Origin: Sycobia sp. Sy_11
Lineage: Eukaryota > Arthropoda > Insecta > Hymenoptera > Epichrysomallidae
NCBI GenBank assembly: GCA_018907035.1
Contig: JACCIC010000040.1
Span: forward strand, 1,891,501 to 1,955,500
Length of the DNA: 64,000 bases
Direction: 5' to 3'
Shown piece after piece: positions 49,512-60,640 of this stretch. Position 1 is the first letter of the stretch, and the number at the start of each line of letters is the position of its first letter. The notes under the pieces are model-generated. The model saw nothing but the letters and a program-made list of their open reading frames with translations. It was not told where the DNA came from and searched no databases. Both the position numbers and the translations under genes were made by a program.

Positions 49512-49512
49512 A

Positions 49513-52500
49513 TTTTATTCATAACTTTTAAATTAGAAGGATCTATATCACGGGTAAATTGTATTCTTACAAGGACAAAATTAGCACTATTTCACTATTT
49601 TAGCAAACTAAAAACGAATTTTGAACAGAATCAAATAAACGATGGCTTAAGTATCTAAATATAAAAGATTATTGAGATGTATCTCATTTCTTCCGAAATA
49701 TTCAAAAAATCTTTTGGAAGAACAAAAATCTTATTATAGATTACCATATAACTTATAGTTCATAATACTCGTCATTTAACATATCAAATATTACAATAGC
49801 AAAATATATATTACAAATACAATAATTATAACAAACATAATTGGTGCATACTTTCATCAAATATATACATCCAATGATACTTTAACATTGCCGTTGCACA
49901 ACACCATAAAACGGAAAATTTTAACAACAAAAACACAAGTATATAACATTAGAAATATAGCAGAATCTAACACAAAGTACAGTAATAATTTTGAAATTAA
50001 CTAACATATAAAACAGTAATGCAATGGAGTTGATATTATACATGTAAAATAATAGCAAAAACCTTTTTTTATGTCATAGAAATATTCAATTTAAAGATTA
50101 CACTAATATGACTGTTTCAAATACAAAAACAAAGTTAAAATTTAATTGTCATTAGCACTATATTATAATAATTACTTTAACACTTATAGCATTTTTTTTA
50201 TCACATTCATCATAGATACTCATCCTTTTGCTTGTCTCATGATAAGAGTACTACTTGTTAATCATGGACATTTACGAGTAAAGCAATAAAAGATATCAGA
50301 TGTAATAAAAAGAAAACATAAAATTAACATGCAATTGTAAACTATATTAATTAATTGCGAGTATGACCAGTACTATCGTTTTGTAATTAATTCATTGTAA
50401 ATTAGTTCTTTATTAATTTTTATTGACACATCATTCAAATATGTCTTTCGAATAAGCATATTTTGCAAAGAAGAAAAAACATCCGTCGCGTGAAACGCTA
50501 TATAGACTATAAACTTTATTTACTTTAGGAATATACGAATCAATCAAATTAAGCAACGACGGCGCCTATCATCCATAACCCCCTCTCCCCATTAACGAAA
50601 TTTTCCGCTTCACAATGCGTGTATATCAATTCCAAGATAGAACCTCATCGGCCCTATCGCGAATAATTTCGGAACAAAATTACATTTCCGAGCTGTCTCG
50701 TCTCCATCTGCCCCGGCCTCGTCTCGCGAACCCATTATCGTCCATTATTAATGGTTATATACGCTTTCGACGTGCCGAGCGCAGGTCGACGCGAGGGGAG
50801 GGGGGAGGTTAAATATCCAAGCAACACGAAAAATGAAGCGAAAAATATGGATAGTGAAAGAGGAAGAACGAAGAAAATAGAAACTGTCGCGGGACAATTA
50901 GGCACGATCGCTTCGTTTGGCTTGGTGGAATGATCCGACATGCCACTATCCTATATATATATAATGTATTCGGTGATCCCTTGCCGTGCCTAGCATTCTT
51001 ATCGCACTAATTCATCTGTTTCTTTTGAGTTATCTTCTATTCACGGTTTGTAAGTGTACTTAAAAGAAGTAGAAATAACGAAACTTTACCAAGTTTTTAT
51101 TCCGATTTATTATAAGATTTTTATAAATTTTGCAGCTGCAGACATGAATTCGAGTCATTCATCATAAGAAATAGAACAAACAATTAGATAATATGCATCA
51201 ACGTTGAATCTTTAAAATCGTAATTTATTCTATTGTTGAAGTACTGTAAAATGAAAATGCATTCGAAATATCAACCTCTCTTGCTCGCACGCTAATTTGA
51301 AAAAACAATTTAAATGACAAAGTTTCATAAAAAGTAAAAAAAGAAAAAATTGAAAAAAGGAAGAAAAAAGAAAATCTTTTGCTGGAGGTTTATCCATAAT
51401 TCGACCTGTACATAGTGTGCAAAAGGGGAGGGGGACGTTTGGAAAGACCAAAACCAGCCTCGAAGATAGAAAGGTATGAGCGCTTTGCCTTCCTAGGGCT
51501 TATCGCCTAATTTGCGGCAACTTAAATGACAAAGGCCAGCTTATACGGCTCGCGTGGGATGGGGGAAAGAAAAAGGAACGAGCCCTCGCGCTCGCGTAAT
51601 AATGACATTAATGCCGCGCCGGCTATTCCGTATATGCTCAATATGCTAGGTGGAATATGCTCAATATTATACAGCCTCTACGGCCGCGTTCATAACGGCC
51701 CGACAAATAATTTGGCTAATCCTCGTGCTCCGAGGCCAGACTGTATATACATATGTAGATTTTTACGAGGGTTTTCGTTAGGCTGCGTTTTATGAAAATA
51801 TTTAAAAATACGCATAAATTTTATTAAATATTAATAATTTTCTTATTAATTGTATGGAAGTAAAATCGAAAACTTTTGAAATAACCAGGATTTTCTTTTA
51901 TTTATCTGTTTGAACTTTTTCGAAAAAAAGTTTAGTTTCTGTTCTGCACAATCTGAAATTTAATTGAACGACTTGCCTTTCGATTACCTAAATAAAATGT
52001 CAAAACCTAACGATATACAGCAATCTTTACGCCCCAGATTTATCTTAATATGTGGGACTCGTGTAGTAGTCACCAAGTAAAATGGCAACATATTTCAAAG
52101 CATTCAGTAAGTAGCTTTTAAAATTAAATCATAACAAATTTTGAGCTTGTTTTAAAAGCTATAATCTCCAGTCTAAGATTCTAAACTGATACAAATATCT
52201 TGTATTTTACTATCATGATGCATATCGATAATATTAAAATATCAAATACTGTCAAAAATTCATAGTTTCTTCAGTACTTTCTAGTATTTATAGGCATTCT
52301 CCAACCAGTTTTATCCGACTGTTTACATTCTTTTTTAACCAGTGAATTAACTTTGTTTACTTGTTCGTCTTTTTATACGCTCCCTCGGACTAAAAAATAT
52401 ACAATTACGAGGAAAAAAAAACTTAAAGAAAAAACTATACGCTTTTCGGTTTACGATGTCGTAACTCGCCGTTTAAAACTTGGGAAAAAAAGAGCTGTAT

Positions 52501-52540
52501 AACTCTCTATATACTAAACAACCGATTGCACGAAAATCAT
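49513..52540. other. AT-rich non-coding DNA
   Basis: Strongly AT-rich with a GC-moderate interval at about 50540-50950 and 51480-51780. No gene recognised. The frame at 51526-51795 (89 codons) has no domain. Confidence 0.5.
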
Positions 52541-52685
52541 AAAATCATCCCGCCCCCTTCCCAGCTCGATTTTCTCGCTTCTTCGCCCTGTACTTTAGCT
52601 TAACTCGGTCTATCATCGAAACCAGACGGGGGGACAGAGTGAAAGAGCGACAGAAAAAGAGAGAGAGAGAGAGCGCAGACTTGTC

Positions 52686-52688
<3 letters not shown>

Positions 52689-52738
<50 letters not shown>
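52689..52738. repeat. (TA)n microsatellite
   Basis: About 50 bases of uninterrupted TA repeat, 15 bases after a short (GA)n run. Confidence 0.97.
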
Positions 52739-52740
<2 letters not shown>

Positions 52741-53008
52741 TAAAGGGTGAGGCCGCTCCTATACTTCCAGTCCGTCACCCACAAGCCCCAGCCCCGCTCC
52801 CACCTGACACCATTGCATGCGCGCACGTGTGTGTACCGACGAAGGAGTGGCGGCGGCCGCGCACCGCACACGCTATGTGCGTGCGTAAAGCGGCATTAAG
52901 TGATTTACAGCTAACGTGCCGAGACGGTACATCGAACGGTCACGCCACATATATACACGTGGCGAAAAAGAGAAGAGAGCGAATGGGGGTAAAGAAGGAG
53001 AAACGGTG

Positions 53009-53011
<3 letters not shown>

Positions 53012-53039
<28 letters not shown>
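53012..53039. repeat. (GA)n microsatellite
   Basis: About 28 bases of GA repeat. Confidence 0.95.
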
Positions 53040-53042
<3 letters not shown>

Positions 53043-53149
53043 CATAGGAGAGACGTCGGGTGGGAGGGTTAGGAGGTTCAATGATATTTATCACGATCGC
53101 TATCGCCGACGCTCATTATTATGAAACAAGGATTACAAAGGCGAAAGAG

Positions 53150-53152
<3 letters not shown>

Positions 53153-53201
<49 letters not shown>
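53153..53201. repeat. (GA)n microsatellite
   Basis: About 49 bases of GA repeat, 114 bases after the previous one. Confidence 0.95.
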
Positions 53202-53205
<4 letters not shown>

Positions 53206-53209
53206 TAAG

Positions 53210-54710
53210 AGCGTTTGAACGGAGGATTACTGGAAAAAATAACGATTTTTATTTTATAAGCGGCGTAAATTTTTATTTCTTCTTTTTTCCCAACATTCGA
53301 ATAAAAATTCGAAATACATTATGCTGAATTATATCATTATATTTAAAAAATTTATATTAATAAAATCGTATTTTAGTATTGAAAAATTATTATTTTACCA
53401 CGTCATAGTATTCTTCTGTCAGAACTGTATTATTTGTTAAATACCGAAAAAATATCGCTGATCGTCGAATAAAATCGTAATGAAAAATTAATATTAATCG
53501 TAATAAATTAATATTTTTCCATTACATTTGATGCTTCAAAATAATAATGACTAAATGACAATTTTATCAAAGGGATAACAAAAATTTTCTGATATTAATT
53601 AAATGCCTCTATAATTGTACTTTAAAAATTTTATTAATTATACAAAAAATGTACTTTGAAACCTATTCGAAAGAGAAAATAATTTAATTAGTCAGGATAT
53701 AATATAATCGATGAATACATTAAAGTTGGTGAAACAATTCAAGTTTTTTTAATTACTTTTTTGTACAACTCATTTTATTTAGAATTCGGGAGATTCCATT
53801 CTTTTTTTGTTAGATATGCTTACTAATTACAACAATTTTGAATATGAGCACCTGTACAACAAATATATTGAAGACACAGTATTACACGATTCGTACCTCC
53901 TGTACGAAGAAATTGCAAAGCGTAAAATTACAAAAAGCTCTACGGCCCCTCTCTCTCCCGCAGAGTTTTATTTAATCATACCTACATAGTTTATGTTTAA
54001 AGCTGCATATTATTATTCAATCTATATCTCTTTCTTCGATTACAAATCTGTAAAAGGTATGGAAATTGTATGGCCTGATATAATATTATGATAAAGTGTC
54101 GTTTAATAACACACCATGAATATATTAGAATAATAAAATTAAAACATAAATAAAATTAATTCGAGATTAGAAAATGGGTGTATAAAAAAACTTCGAACAA
54201 TAGGAGATTTATTTTTTGAGAAAATTGATTAATTCAAAGTAGCTCACAAGCGATATAAAGTACAATAAGTGTATAAATCCAGTTTGTATGATTCCTCAGT
54301 GCACTTTTATCATTCGAGGTATTTTGAAAAAATAAATTCTCTTCGCATCAAATTCTGCGTATATTTATGGGCGTTTTTTTCATTCGCATGAAAATAAAAC
54401 TCCGACACTTTGAATAACATTTTAATTGTTTTTATTACATGATCGAATATTATTCGATTAACTTATAAAAATTTGGAAATGTATTTACCCTAAAAGATTA
54501 TCGTAAAATCCATTAAGTTTTGATAAAAAAATATGTATCCAACATTTAATAATGATATTTTCAAAAATAGTTTTATATCTAGACACTCTTATTTGAAATA
54601 CATAATATAATATAGCAGAAATGTTTAAATATTACTCAATATTATTAATATATAAACTTAATAACATATTTATCTAAATAAATTATTTTAAATCATTATT
54701 TTAGTGACTA
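53210..54710. other. AT-rich non-coding DNA
   Basis: Very AT-rich. An imperfect inverted repeat (GTAATGAAAAATTAATATT against AATATTTTTCCATTAC) lies at about 53478-53526. No gene recognised. Confidence 0.55.
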
Positions 54711-54747
54711 TATTATATTATAAAGACTGTAAGACCGATAAAAATAT
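54711..54747 (+). repeat. Dispersed repeat family, tail fragment
   Basis: 37 bases (…AAAGACTGTAAGACCGATAA…) are the reverse complement of 44427-44463 with a single mismatch. The upstream sequence (54695-54711) is only loosely similar to the other copies, so this is either a truncated or a heavily decayed copy. Confidence 0.75.
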
Positions 54748-54749
54748 GT

Positions 54750-55301
54750 ATTAATTTATCTAAATAATGTTTTTATCCAAATTATTTATCTTTCTATTGT
54801 TCTAAAATATTTGCGTCAAGATTTTATCGTGCCCCATAGTTGAAGTGATTATGTACGATACGTTTAACTTTTATTATTTTCTACAAGGTACGCAAAATAA
54901 TTCATGTATTGTTTTTCTATTTCATTTTTTAAATTACCTCGTAATAATTTTTCACATACACCTCTTATGTTCCAAAGCCGGTTTTTCAAAAGCGTTTTTC
55001 TTCCATTTCTTCTACTTTGATGATATCTAATCATAAACAGCAGGCAATAAAAAAAACTTTGACACCTTTAGCCATTAGCTAATTAATTAAGACTGAAACG
55101 ACGGGTAATTTCTTTCATGTTAAGTTCCACAAAGGAGAAGATGTTTTTTTTTTAATATAAATTATTGAATAAACATGAACGAATTTTCTGAATACAAAAT
55201 TCAACCCCTCGGGACATTTAATATAATCAAAAGCGTATGCACAGCACAAAGCGAGTCGATATATAAAGGATCCAAAACTAATACAAAAATAGCACGAGGA
55301 T

Positions 55302-55303
<2 letters not shown>
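54750..55303. other. AT-rich non-coding DNA
   Basis: Nothing recognised. Confidence 0.55.

Positions 55304-55358
<55 letters not shown>
55304..55358. repeat. (TA)n microsatellite
   Basis: About 55 bases of uninterrupted TA repeat. Confidence 0.97.
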
Positions 55359-55359
<1 letters not shown>

Positions 55360-55361
<2 letters not shown>

Positions 55362-55745
55362 CGCTATCTAAAAGAACAGAGACAAAGCATGGGAAAATGC
55401 ATACGCGCCTATACCCCCAGCAAACCTTAGCTCTTTCTCTCTCGTTGTCTCTTGGGTCAAAGAACAAGGCCGCAACCCCCATGCCCGCGCCCGCGCGTTT
55501 CTTGATCAACAAAGGAGCCCGCACGCGGAAGGACTCGATCTCCCGGACGCGACGGTGGACTAGAGGGTAAAAGAGACCCCCCCCCTCCCTCCCGCCCCAC
55601 TCCACCCAGCAGCCGGTATATAGCGCTTCATTAAACGCCCGATGCCGTATATCCGTTGGAATTCCTAAAGCATGGAATTCCAAGGCGGGGGGAGGCGGGA
55701 GGCACGTATACCCGCGGATTCGAGGTGCTGTTGCTCCGCTAACGG

Positions 55746-55748
<3 letters not shown>
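55360..55748. other. GC-rich non-coding DNA between two (TA)n tracts
   Basis: GC-rich, with C runs near 55578-55586 and G runs near 55686-55692. Frames of 126-131 codons cross the left TA tract and are artefacts. Confidence 0.45.

Positions 55749-55792
<44 letters not shown>
55749..55792. repeat. (TA)n microsatellite
   Basis: About 44 bases of uninterrupted AT repeat. Confidence 0.97.
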
Positions 55793-55794
<2 letters not shown>

Positions 55795-55799
55795 TTAAC

Positions 55800-57493
55800 G
55801 AGCAGAGTTCACTTGTTATATGGTGAGGCTATCGAATAGAAGGGCCGTGCGGTACCAATACGTAAGGATTTGTCTAGTCGATTAAAATTTTTTTTTTGGC
55901 AGCGGGGTTTCCACGCTCGGATTCCAGGATTGCCGATATCAGACCTTGATCTGAAACTAATTAACATAGAAGCGAGCGATAGTAACAGTTTGTTCATTAG
56001 AAATTCTATGACTAGCTTTCATATTTACCTTTAGTATTATAGATAATGTAATATGGCATTGTGGAACAATTAATCCGAAGATACGCGAGGGCAGCCATGA
56101 AAGACAGTGCCACTTTAATCACTCAATTTTATCTTAATCTCGGTTAATCCGACCATGCACTCCGGAGAGCATGATAATCAGATCGCGATGTAATGCGAGC
56201 TACTTGGCGAACAAATTAATGCTGCCTAATCTTTGCTGTTACCTGCGGCTACGTGAACTCGCTGTAGTAAAACCAGTTACATGCCGTCAGCCAGATTTGG
56301 CTGGAATTGAATCGCTTTCGGTGCGAAAATACGTAAAGGTATTCGGATTAAAGTGGCGACTCCTAACATATGTGCACTTACGAGGGAACGGAATAATTAC
56401 GCGGGAGACCCTATGAGCACGCAGTATTACGTAGCCATGAAGTTATTGGCAATGATTTTGAATGTATAATCTTTCTCATCTCGATCTTTGTTTCAAATTT
56501 ACTCATTACCGCGAAAGATATTGTGGCATTTTATAATTTAATTGAGCGACTACATTACTCAAACGTTGAGAAGATTACTTTTTTATATGCTTTAGACGTA
56601 CTTATTGATCCTTCATTTTATAAGCCTAAATATGTGCATAATTGTTTGAATGACCAAAATTTTACTTTGAGCTTTACTCGTAATGAATCTTATCACATAT
56701 ATTATATATATGCAGGAATAATACAAAGAGAATTGTGGAATGACAGTTAATTCAATCATTTATTTAAGAAAATAATTGAATACATTATTACTTATTATGT
56801 CCAATTTATAATTTACGTTATATAGCTTCAATTCCTTCATTTGCATGTTTAAATGTTAAAATGTCAGAAACTTTTACAAGTGACTTGAAGATTTAATTAA
56901 AAAATTTAATAATATAAAAAATTTAATAGCTTTAAGAGCCAAAATGTGAAACATTTCCTAACGTTTTAGTACTAAAAAATTATCGACCTTTAGTAATAAA
57001 TGGTCTTTTGATATTATATTTACGTGAAACTATTTCCAAATTTTTTCAATTAATAAGAGTGACAGGAAAAGTTAAATTGAAAAAGCAAGTCTAAATAATC
57101 AGTATTACAAATTTATCGTGCGCCTTGAATTTCCCCTCTTTGACAACAACTACTTTGTGATAAATAGATGCGAGATGATTTTATTTTAGTTTTCTTTATG
57201 AAATAAATTATATTTTCAAAATTTACTCAATAAAGGAATCGTCGGAAATCGTAAGAGTCATCTTATGGATTTAAAATTAAGGATGCAAATATATGAATAG
57301 CGGGTATTATAATTGAATCACTTTTACATAAACTTATTATACGTTTTGTCTTTTTAATTTTTTTATTTTTCAACACTTTTAATTATATTTATAGATTCTG
57401 TTTTATCTTTAGCTATACTGTCAAAAAACCTTTATCTGCAATTTGGAATATTATATAGGTGCTGTCTTTTAATAAATTCTTCGCTGTTTTGTA
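55800..57493. other. Non-coding DNA, GC-moderate then AT-rich
   Basis: GC-moderate to about 56420, AT-rich after. Frames at 56171-56416 and 56523-56750 have no domain and are not called. Confidence 0.5.
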
Positions 57494-57586
57494 TTCACGT
57501 ATGATAGTTGCTATTTAAATAATTATTAAGAAAATAAATTTGACAATTATTTAAATAGCACTATTATACATAAATACTATTGCGTG
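57494..57586. mobile_element. Long inverted repeat, MITE-like
   Basis: GCTATTTAAATAATT (57510-57524) pairs perfectly with AATTATTTAAATAGC (57545-57559) around a 20-base loop. The pairing resumes outwards: ATTCACGTATGATAGT on the left against the complement of ACTATTATACATAAATACTATTGCGTGAA on the right, with an extra block on the right arm. TTCACG sits at both outer ends. A small inverted-repeat transposon remnant is plausible; no target duplication is visible. Confidence 0.5.
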
Positions 57587-57732
57587 AAGAGATATAAGAA
57601 AAATAGACAGTAAATAACGTACAATAATGTACAATCATTGCGTAGATATTATAAAAGCGCGAGCGATGCTTTAAGAAATTTGTGAAACCAGGAAGCAGCC
57701 AGGAGGAACCCTTAGCATGTAAGAATTAGCGT

Positions 57733-57736
<4 letters not shown>

Positions 57737-57807
<71 letters not shown>
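57737..57807. repeat. (CT)n microsatellite
   Basis: 71 bases of uninterrupted CT repeat, the longest in the window. It lies about 350 bases upstream of the TATA-like site at 58153. Confidence 0.97.
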
Positions 57808-57810
<3 letters not shown>

Positions 57811-58152
57811 CACTCTTCCTCCCTTTATGGTGAACCTTCATACGTTGAAGACGTGCCGTTTGCGTTCATGACGCCGGAAGGTGCGAGAACGTACGAGAGA
57901 GAGAAGGAAAACTCCTCGTAAGAGCGGTGTTGCGCCCGCCTCTCTCGCCGTACTTCTACGCGTGTGTTGAAGGCAGGCTGCCTGCACATGTAAAATCCGA
58001 CGGTGAGGAGCCGCGAGGGAGGGGAGTGTAAGAATGAAGAGGTCTCACAGAACATCGATCACGCGGGAAAAATTCCGGTGGTCAATGCGCGAGTCGGCCG
58101 AAAACGCGGGAGCTCCGAAAGGGGGAGCGGGCGCACAGCTTCGCTTCGGACG

Positions 58153-58185
58153 TATAAAAGCGGAGCGAGGCCTTGCTCACGAGTC
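58153..58185 (+). promoter_or_regulatory. Possible TATA-type RNA polymerase II promoter
   Basis: TATAAAAG at 58153-58160 sits in CpG-rich DNA (58000-58190). A CTCACGAG string at 58175-58182 is placed 22-29 bases downstream, about where an initiator should fall. The sequence turns AT-rich directly after the proposed start. An AATAAA lies at about 58303. Upstream strings GAACCTTC (57833-57840) and GCTTCGCTTCGG (58139-58150) recall heat-shock-element pentamers, but no proper three-unit element is seen. No coding sequence follows. It may drive a non-coding or mobile-element transcript, or be chance. Confidence 0.3.
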
Positions 58186-58189
58186 TTTA

Positions 58190-58470
58190 GTCTTTTGTTA
58201 AACGCGCGAGTTCTTTTGCTAATCGAAGCAATTATTTTGTTAAGTTTTCAAGAATAATCTACAACGCGCTACAAGCAAACTGCTATATTTGTGAAATTCA
58301 TTAAATAAAAACAAAAAAAGAAAAGAATATCAAGGCGCTTTTCACGATTTGATTCTCCGTCCTTCCCTCTCCTATCTATCTGCAACAAATACAAAGCAGC
58401 GAAGAATTTCTTAAAAGAGAACACAAATTTATAACAAAAATTATACTTGTATCGAACTATTAAACTAAAC
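58190..58470. other. AT-rich non-coding DNA downstream of the TATA site
   Basis: No open frame. Contains an AATAAA near 58303. Confidence 0.5.
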
Positions 58471-58622
58471 TGTTTAGTCCTTGAAGATGATCGGAGAGGT
58501 TCGAAACGTAGGATATTAAAGGTAAATTAAAATTAAAGGTGATAGGGCAGTCAGGTTGTCCTTTACTAATATGACACATAGATTATTTGACTGTAAGATT
58601 GCTAAAAATATTGATAAAAATG
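58471..58622 (+). mobile_element. Dispersed repeat family, copy A
   Basis: Starts near GTTTAGTCC and contains TTGAAGATGATCGG…GTTCGAAACG (58481-58508). It then gives AAAGGT, TCAGGTTGTCCTTTACTAAT, CATAGATTATT and the tail GACTGTAAGATTGC…AAAAATATTGATAAA. It aligns with minus-strand copy B nearly base for base over 58471-58570 and with copy C (63914-64000) from TTAAAGG onward. Read together, the three copies define one family about 150 bp long. A 67-codon frame starting at 58556 begins inside it and has no recognisable domain. Confidence 0.65.
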
Positions 58623-58629
58623 AATTCAT

Positions 58630-59150
58630 CTTATTGATAAATAAATGCTTGTCGGAGCAAATTATAAAAAATATTTGTTCGATAATAATCAATAAATACG
58701 ACATACTGAAGCGATCGATCGATAAAGATAGAAATGTAGAACGAGAACACGAACGGTAAGTAAATTTCCCACCGCCTCGCCCAGGATTGCAGCAACGAAC
58801 TATCCGAAGCATAAGAAGTGCGTCTGACCAGAACGACCGGAACCTCCCAGCCCCCAATCCTCGGCTCGCCGCGCGACAGCCGCGCGACGCTCTCTTCCGT
58901 GCCCGTCCCCGACGCATCGGCGCGGCGCGGCGCGGTGTACGAAAGTTCCAAGTGGTACGAGCCAGCCACTGGATCGGCCGCGGCGAAGCGCGGCTGCTCC
59001 GCTGGCGCACGCATCCTTGCCGAGACCGAACGAGCGAGCTTGCAAAGAAAATCTAAAGAGTATCGAATGTTTACGATTTTCGTCGAGTGACGTTAATGGA
59101 TATCGGGGTGATCGGCGACGCTTAATCGTGACAGAGGACAATTAGAACAG
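58630..59150. other. Non-coding DNA rising into a GC/CpG-rich island
   Basis: A GTAAGT donor-like string lies at 58757-58762, directly after a Lys/Arg/Glu-rich open stretch, but no acceptor-bounded exon could be defined. The CpG-rich part (about 58810-59060) is open in several frames on both strands, up to 164 codons on the minus strand. This is a CpG-island artefact pattern. Confidence 0.4.
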
Positions 59151-59159
59151 GAGATCGCG

Positions 59160-59860
59160 TGAAACGAATAGAGCTTTTTATTATAAAGAATACAGTCTAC
59201 TTCGGTCCGTGGGATAATTCAGACGACGCAACTAATATTTTTCATAATAATATCTGATTTTATAATAATATCTTATAATTTCTGATAAAACTCACTATAC
59301 ACTTGTTTCATTGTTGTAAACCAAAAATTAATACTACGTTAACGTCGTGTCCCTGAATTTTGAGATGACAAAATTCGTAGATACTAATTATGTTGTAATA
59401 ATAATAATAGAATGTTAGGGGAGCAAAAAAATAAAGGAAGCAGTTGGAATCATTTACCATCTGAACAGCGATAATCATATTTATATAAATATAACGCATA
59501 TTAAAATTCATGAAAGATATAAAACTAGATTTCTTGTCATTGATTTTAGGTTATCTAGACCCTATTTGAGGTCAACACTGGGCATCCGATAGAAAACTAT
59601 TTGAAAGGAAATTTTTGATTACGTTTTTTATTTTGGTTAAATAATGTGTGCCATTAAACTTTAAAACAAACGAGTAATAACGCATTCCTAAATTTTTCCG
59701 CAAGATTACCACATTAAAAATTATGGCGCGATGGTCAAAAGAATATTTCAACTACAAGAGTCATATTTTTGAATAAGAATAGAAATTCGCTTCTTTGAAG
59801 CATCTTACTACCCATACACCCTTGTCGGTCATATCTGTTTTTATTCAGTTACGCTTTCTT
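59160..59860. other. AT-rich non-coding DNA
   Basis: Nothing recognised. Confidence 0.55.
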
Positions 59861-60529
59861 TGCCACATATAGGATCTCGCGACAATATCCCAGGGTGTTT
59901 CTTCCACCCGCAGCCACCGTATCCACCGTATCGTACCTCCGGCTATTGTGTACCCACGACCCTACCCGCCCTCATTTCCAAAAACGTCCTCTCGGACCCC
60001 TCGTCCCCCTCCAACTCAGGCCTTCTCGTCGCCGACGAAGGACAACGGAGCTGCAGCCGCGCCGGATTAATAGTCGAGCCAACCGCCCCTCCCCCCTCCC
60101 AGCCCTACGCCGAGCCTCCTGTTATACCGCATCGTGTTAATTAACATACCGTATTTACATAGACATTAGGCAAACAGGTTGATTCGAAAGATATAGCGCG
60201 CGCGTCCGTGGCCTCTTCCTCTCCCCTCCAGCCCTTGCCAACCGCTCCGACCGCGGGACGGAAACGCTTCCTTCGCCCGGCAGATATCCACTCCTCTCCC
60301 TATCTCCCCCCCCGCCTCGCCTATTTCACCCACGCCCGGCGTGATTCACGAGGTGGACAAGCCGGGGTGGTGAGGGCCGTCAGGGGGGCTCGCGCGAAAG
60401 ATCTATAGATCGCCCCCCTCCCCCGATATACGTATACAGCCGAGACATTTCGTACTTCCGCGCCCACACCGCCGCCAACGCCGCATTTTGGCCTGGGAGA
60501 GACAAAGAGAGGGGGATATAAAGATAAAG

Positions 60530-60572
<43 letters not shown>

Positions 60573-60640
60573 GCGCTGCACGCGAACCCCTCATACGTTT
60601 CGGCTCAGCTCGGCCGTCTAGGTGGATAAGGGAACGTCTG
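59860..60640. other. GC-rich, pyrimidine-rich island
   Basis: Cytosine-rich plus strand with several C runs. A 94-codon frame at 59860-60144 is Pro/Ser/Thr/Ala-rich and could in principle follow an acceptor (TTTCTTTGCCACATATAG near 59853-59872), but an overlapping frame is open over almost the same length and no domain is seen. It is therefore not called as a gene. Confidence 0.4.
60532..60570. repeat. (GA)n microsatellite
   Basis: About 39 bases of GA repeat. Confidence 0.95.

Larger units (their letters stand above)
48387..49512 (-). mobile_element. Decayed mariner (Tc1/mariner superfamily) DNA transposon
   Basis: Element of about 1.13 kb with terminal inverted repeats at 48388-48410 and 49489-49511 (TGGGTGTACAAGTAAGTTTC against TGGGTGTATAAATAAGTTTC, two mismatches in 20). 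It contains a minus-strand transposase reading frame broken by frameshifts and stops. Full-length mariners are about 1.3 kb, so roughly 150 bases are missing. Most of the loss is inferred near the 3' end of the transposase, where the frame jumps from just after the YSPDL motif to the final YF segment. TA, the usual mariner target, lies at 48385-48386. The right flank has no TA at the exact edge, so the duplication has been lost or the edge shifted. The element cannot encode a working transposase. Confidence 0.92.
52540..53210. other. GC-rich island with microsatellites
   Basis: GC-moderate to high, enclosing a (TA)n tract and two (GA)n tracts. The open frames are artefacts of these repeats. 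Confidence 0.5.

Noticed and set aside
57830..58160. Heat-shock gene promoter
   Set aside because: GAA/TTC pentamers are present, but no run of three correctly spaced units, and no heat-shock protein frame follows.
58516..59010. 164-codon minus-strand frame
   Set aside because: Crosses a CpG-rich block and a repeat copy; several overlapping frames are equally open, and there is no domain.
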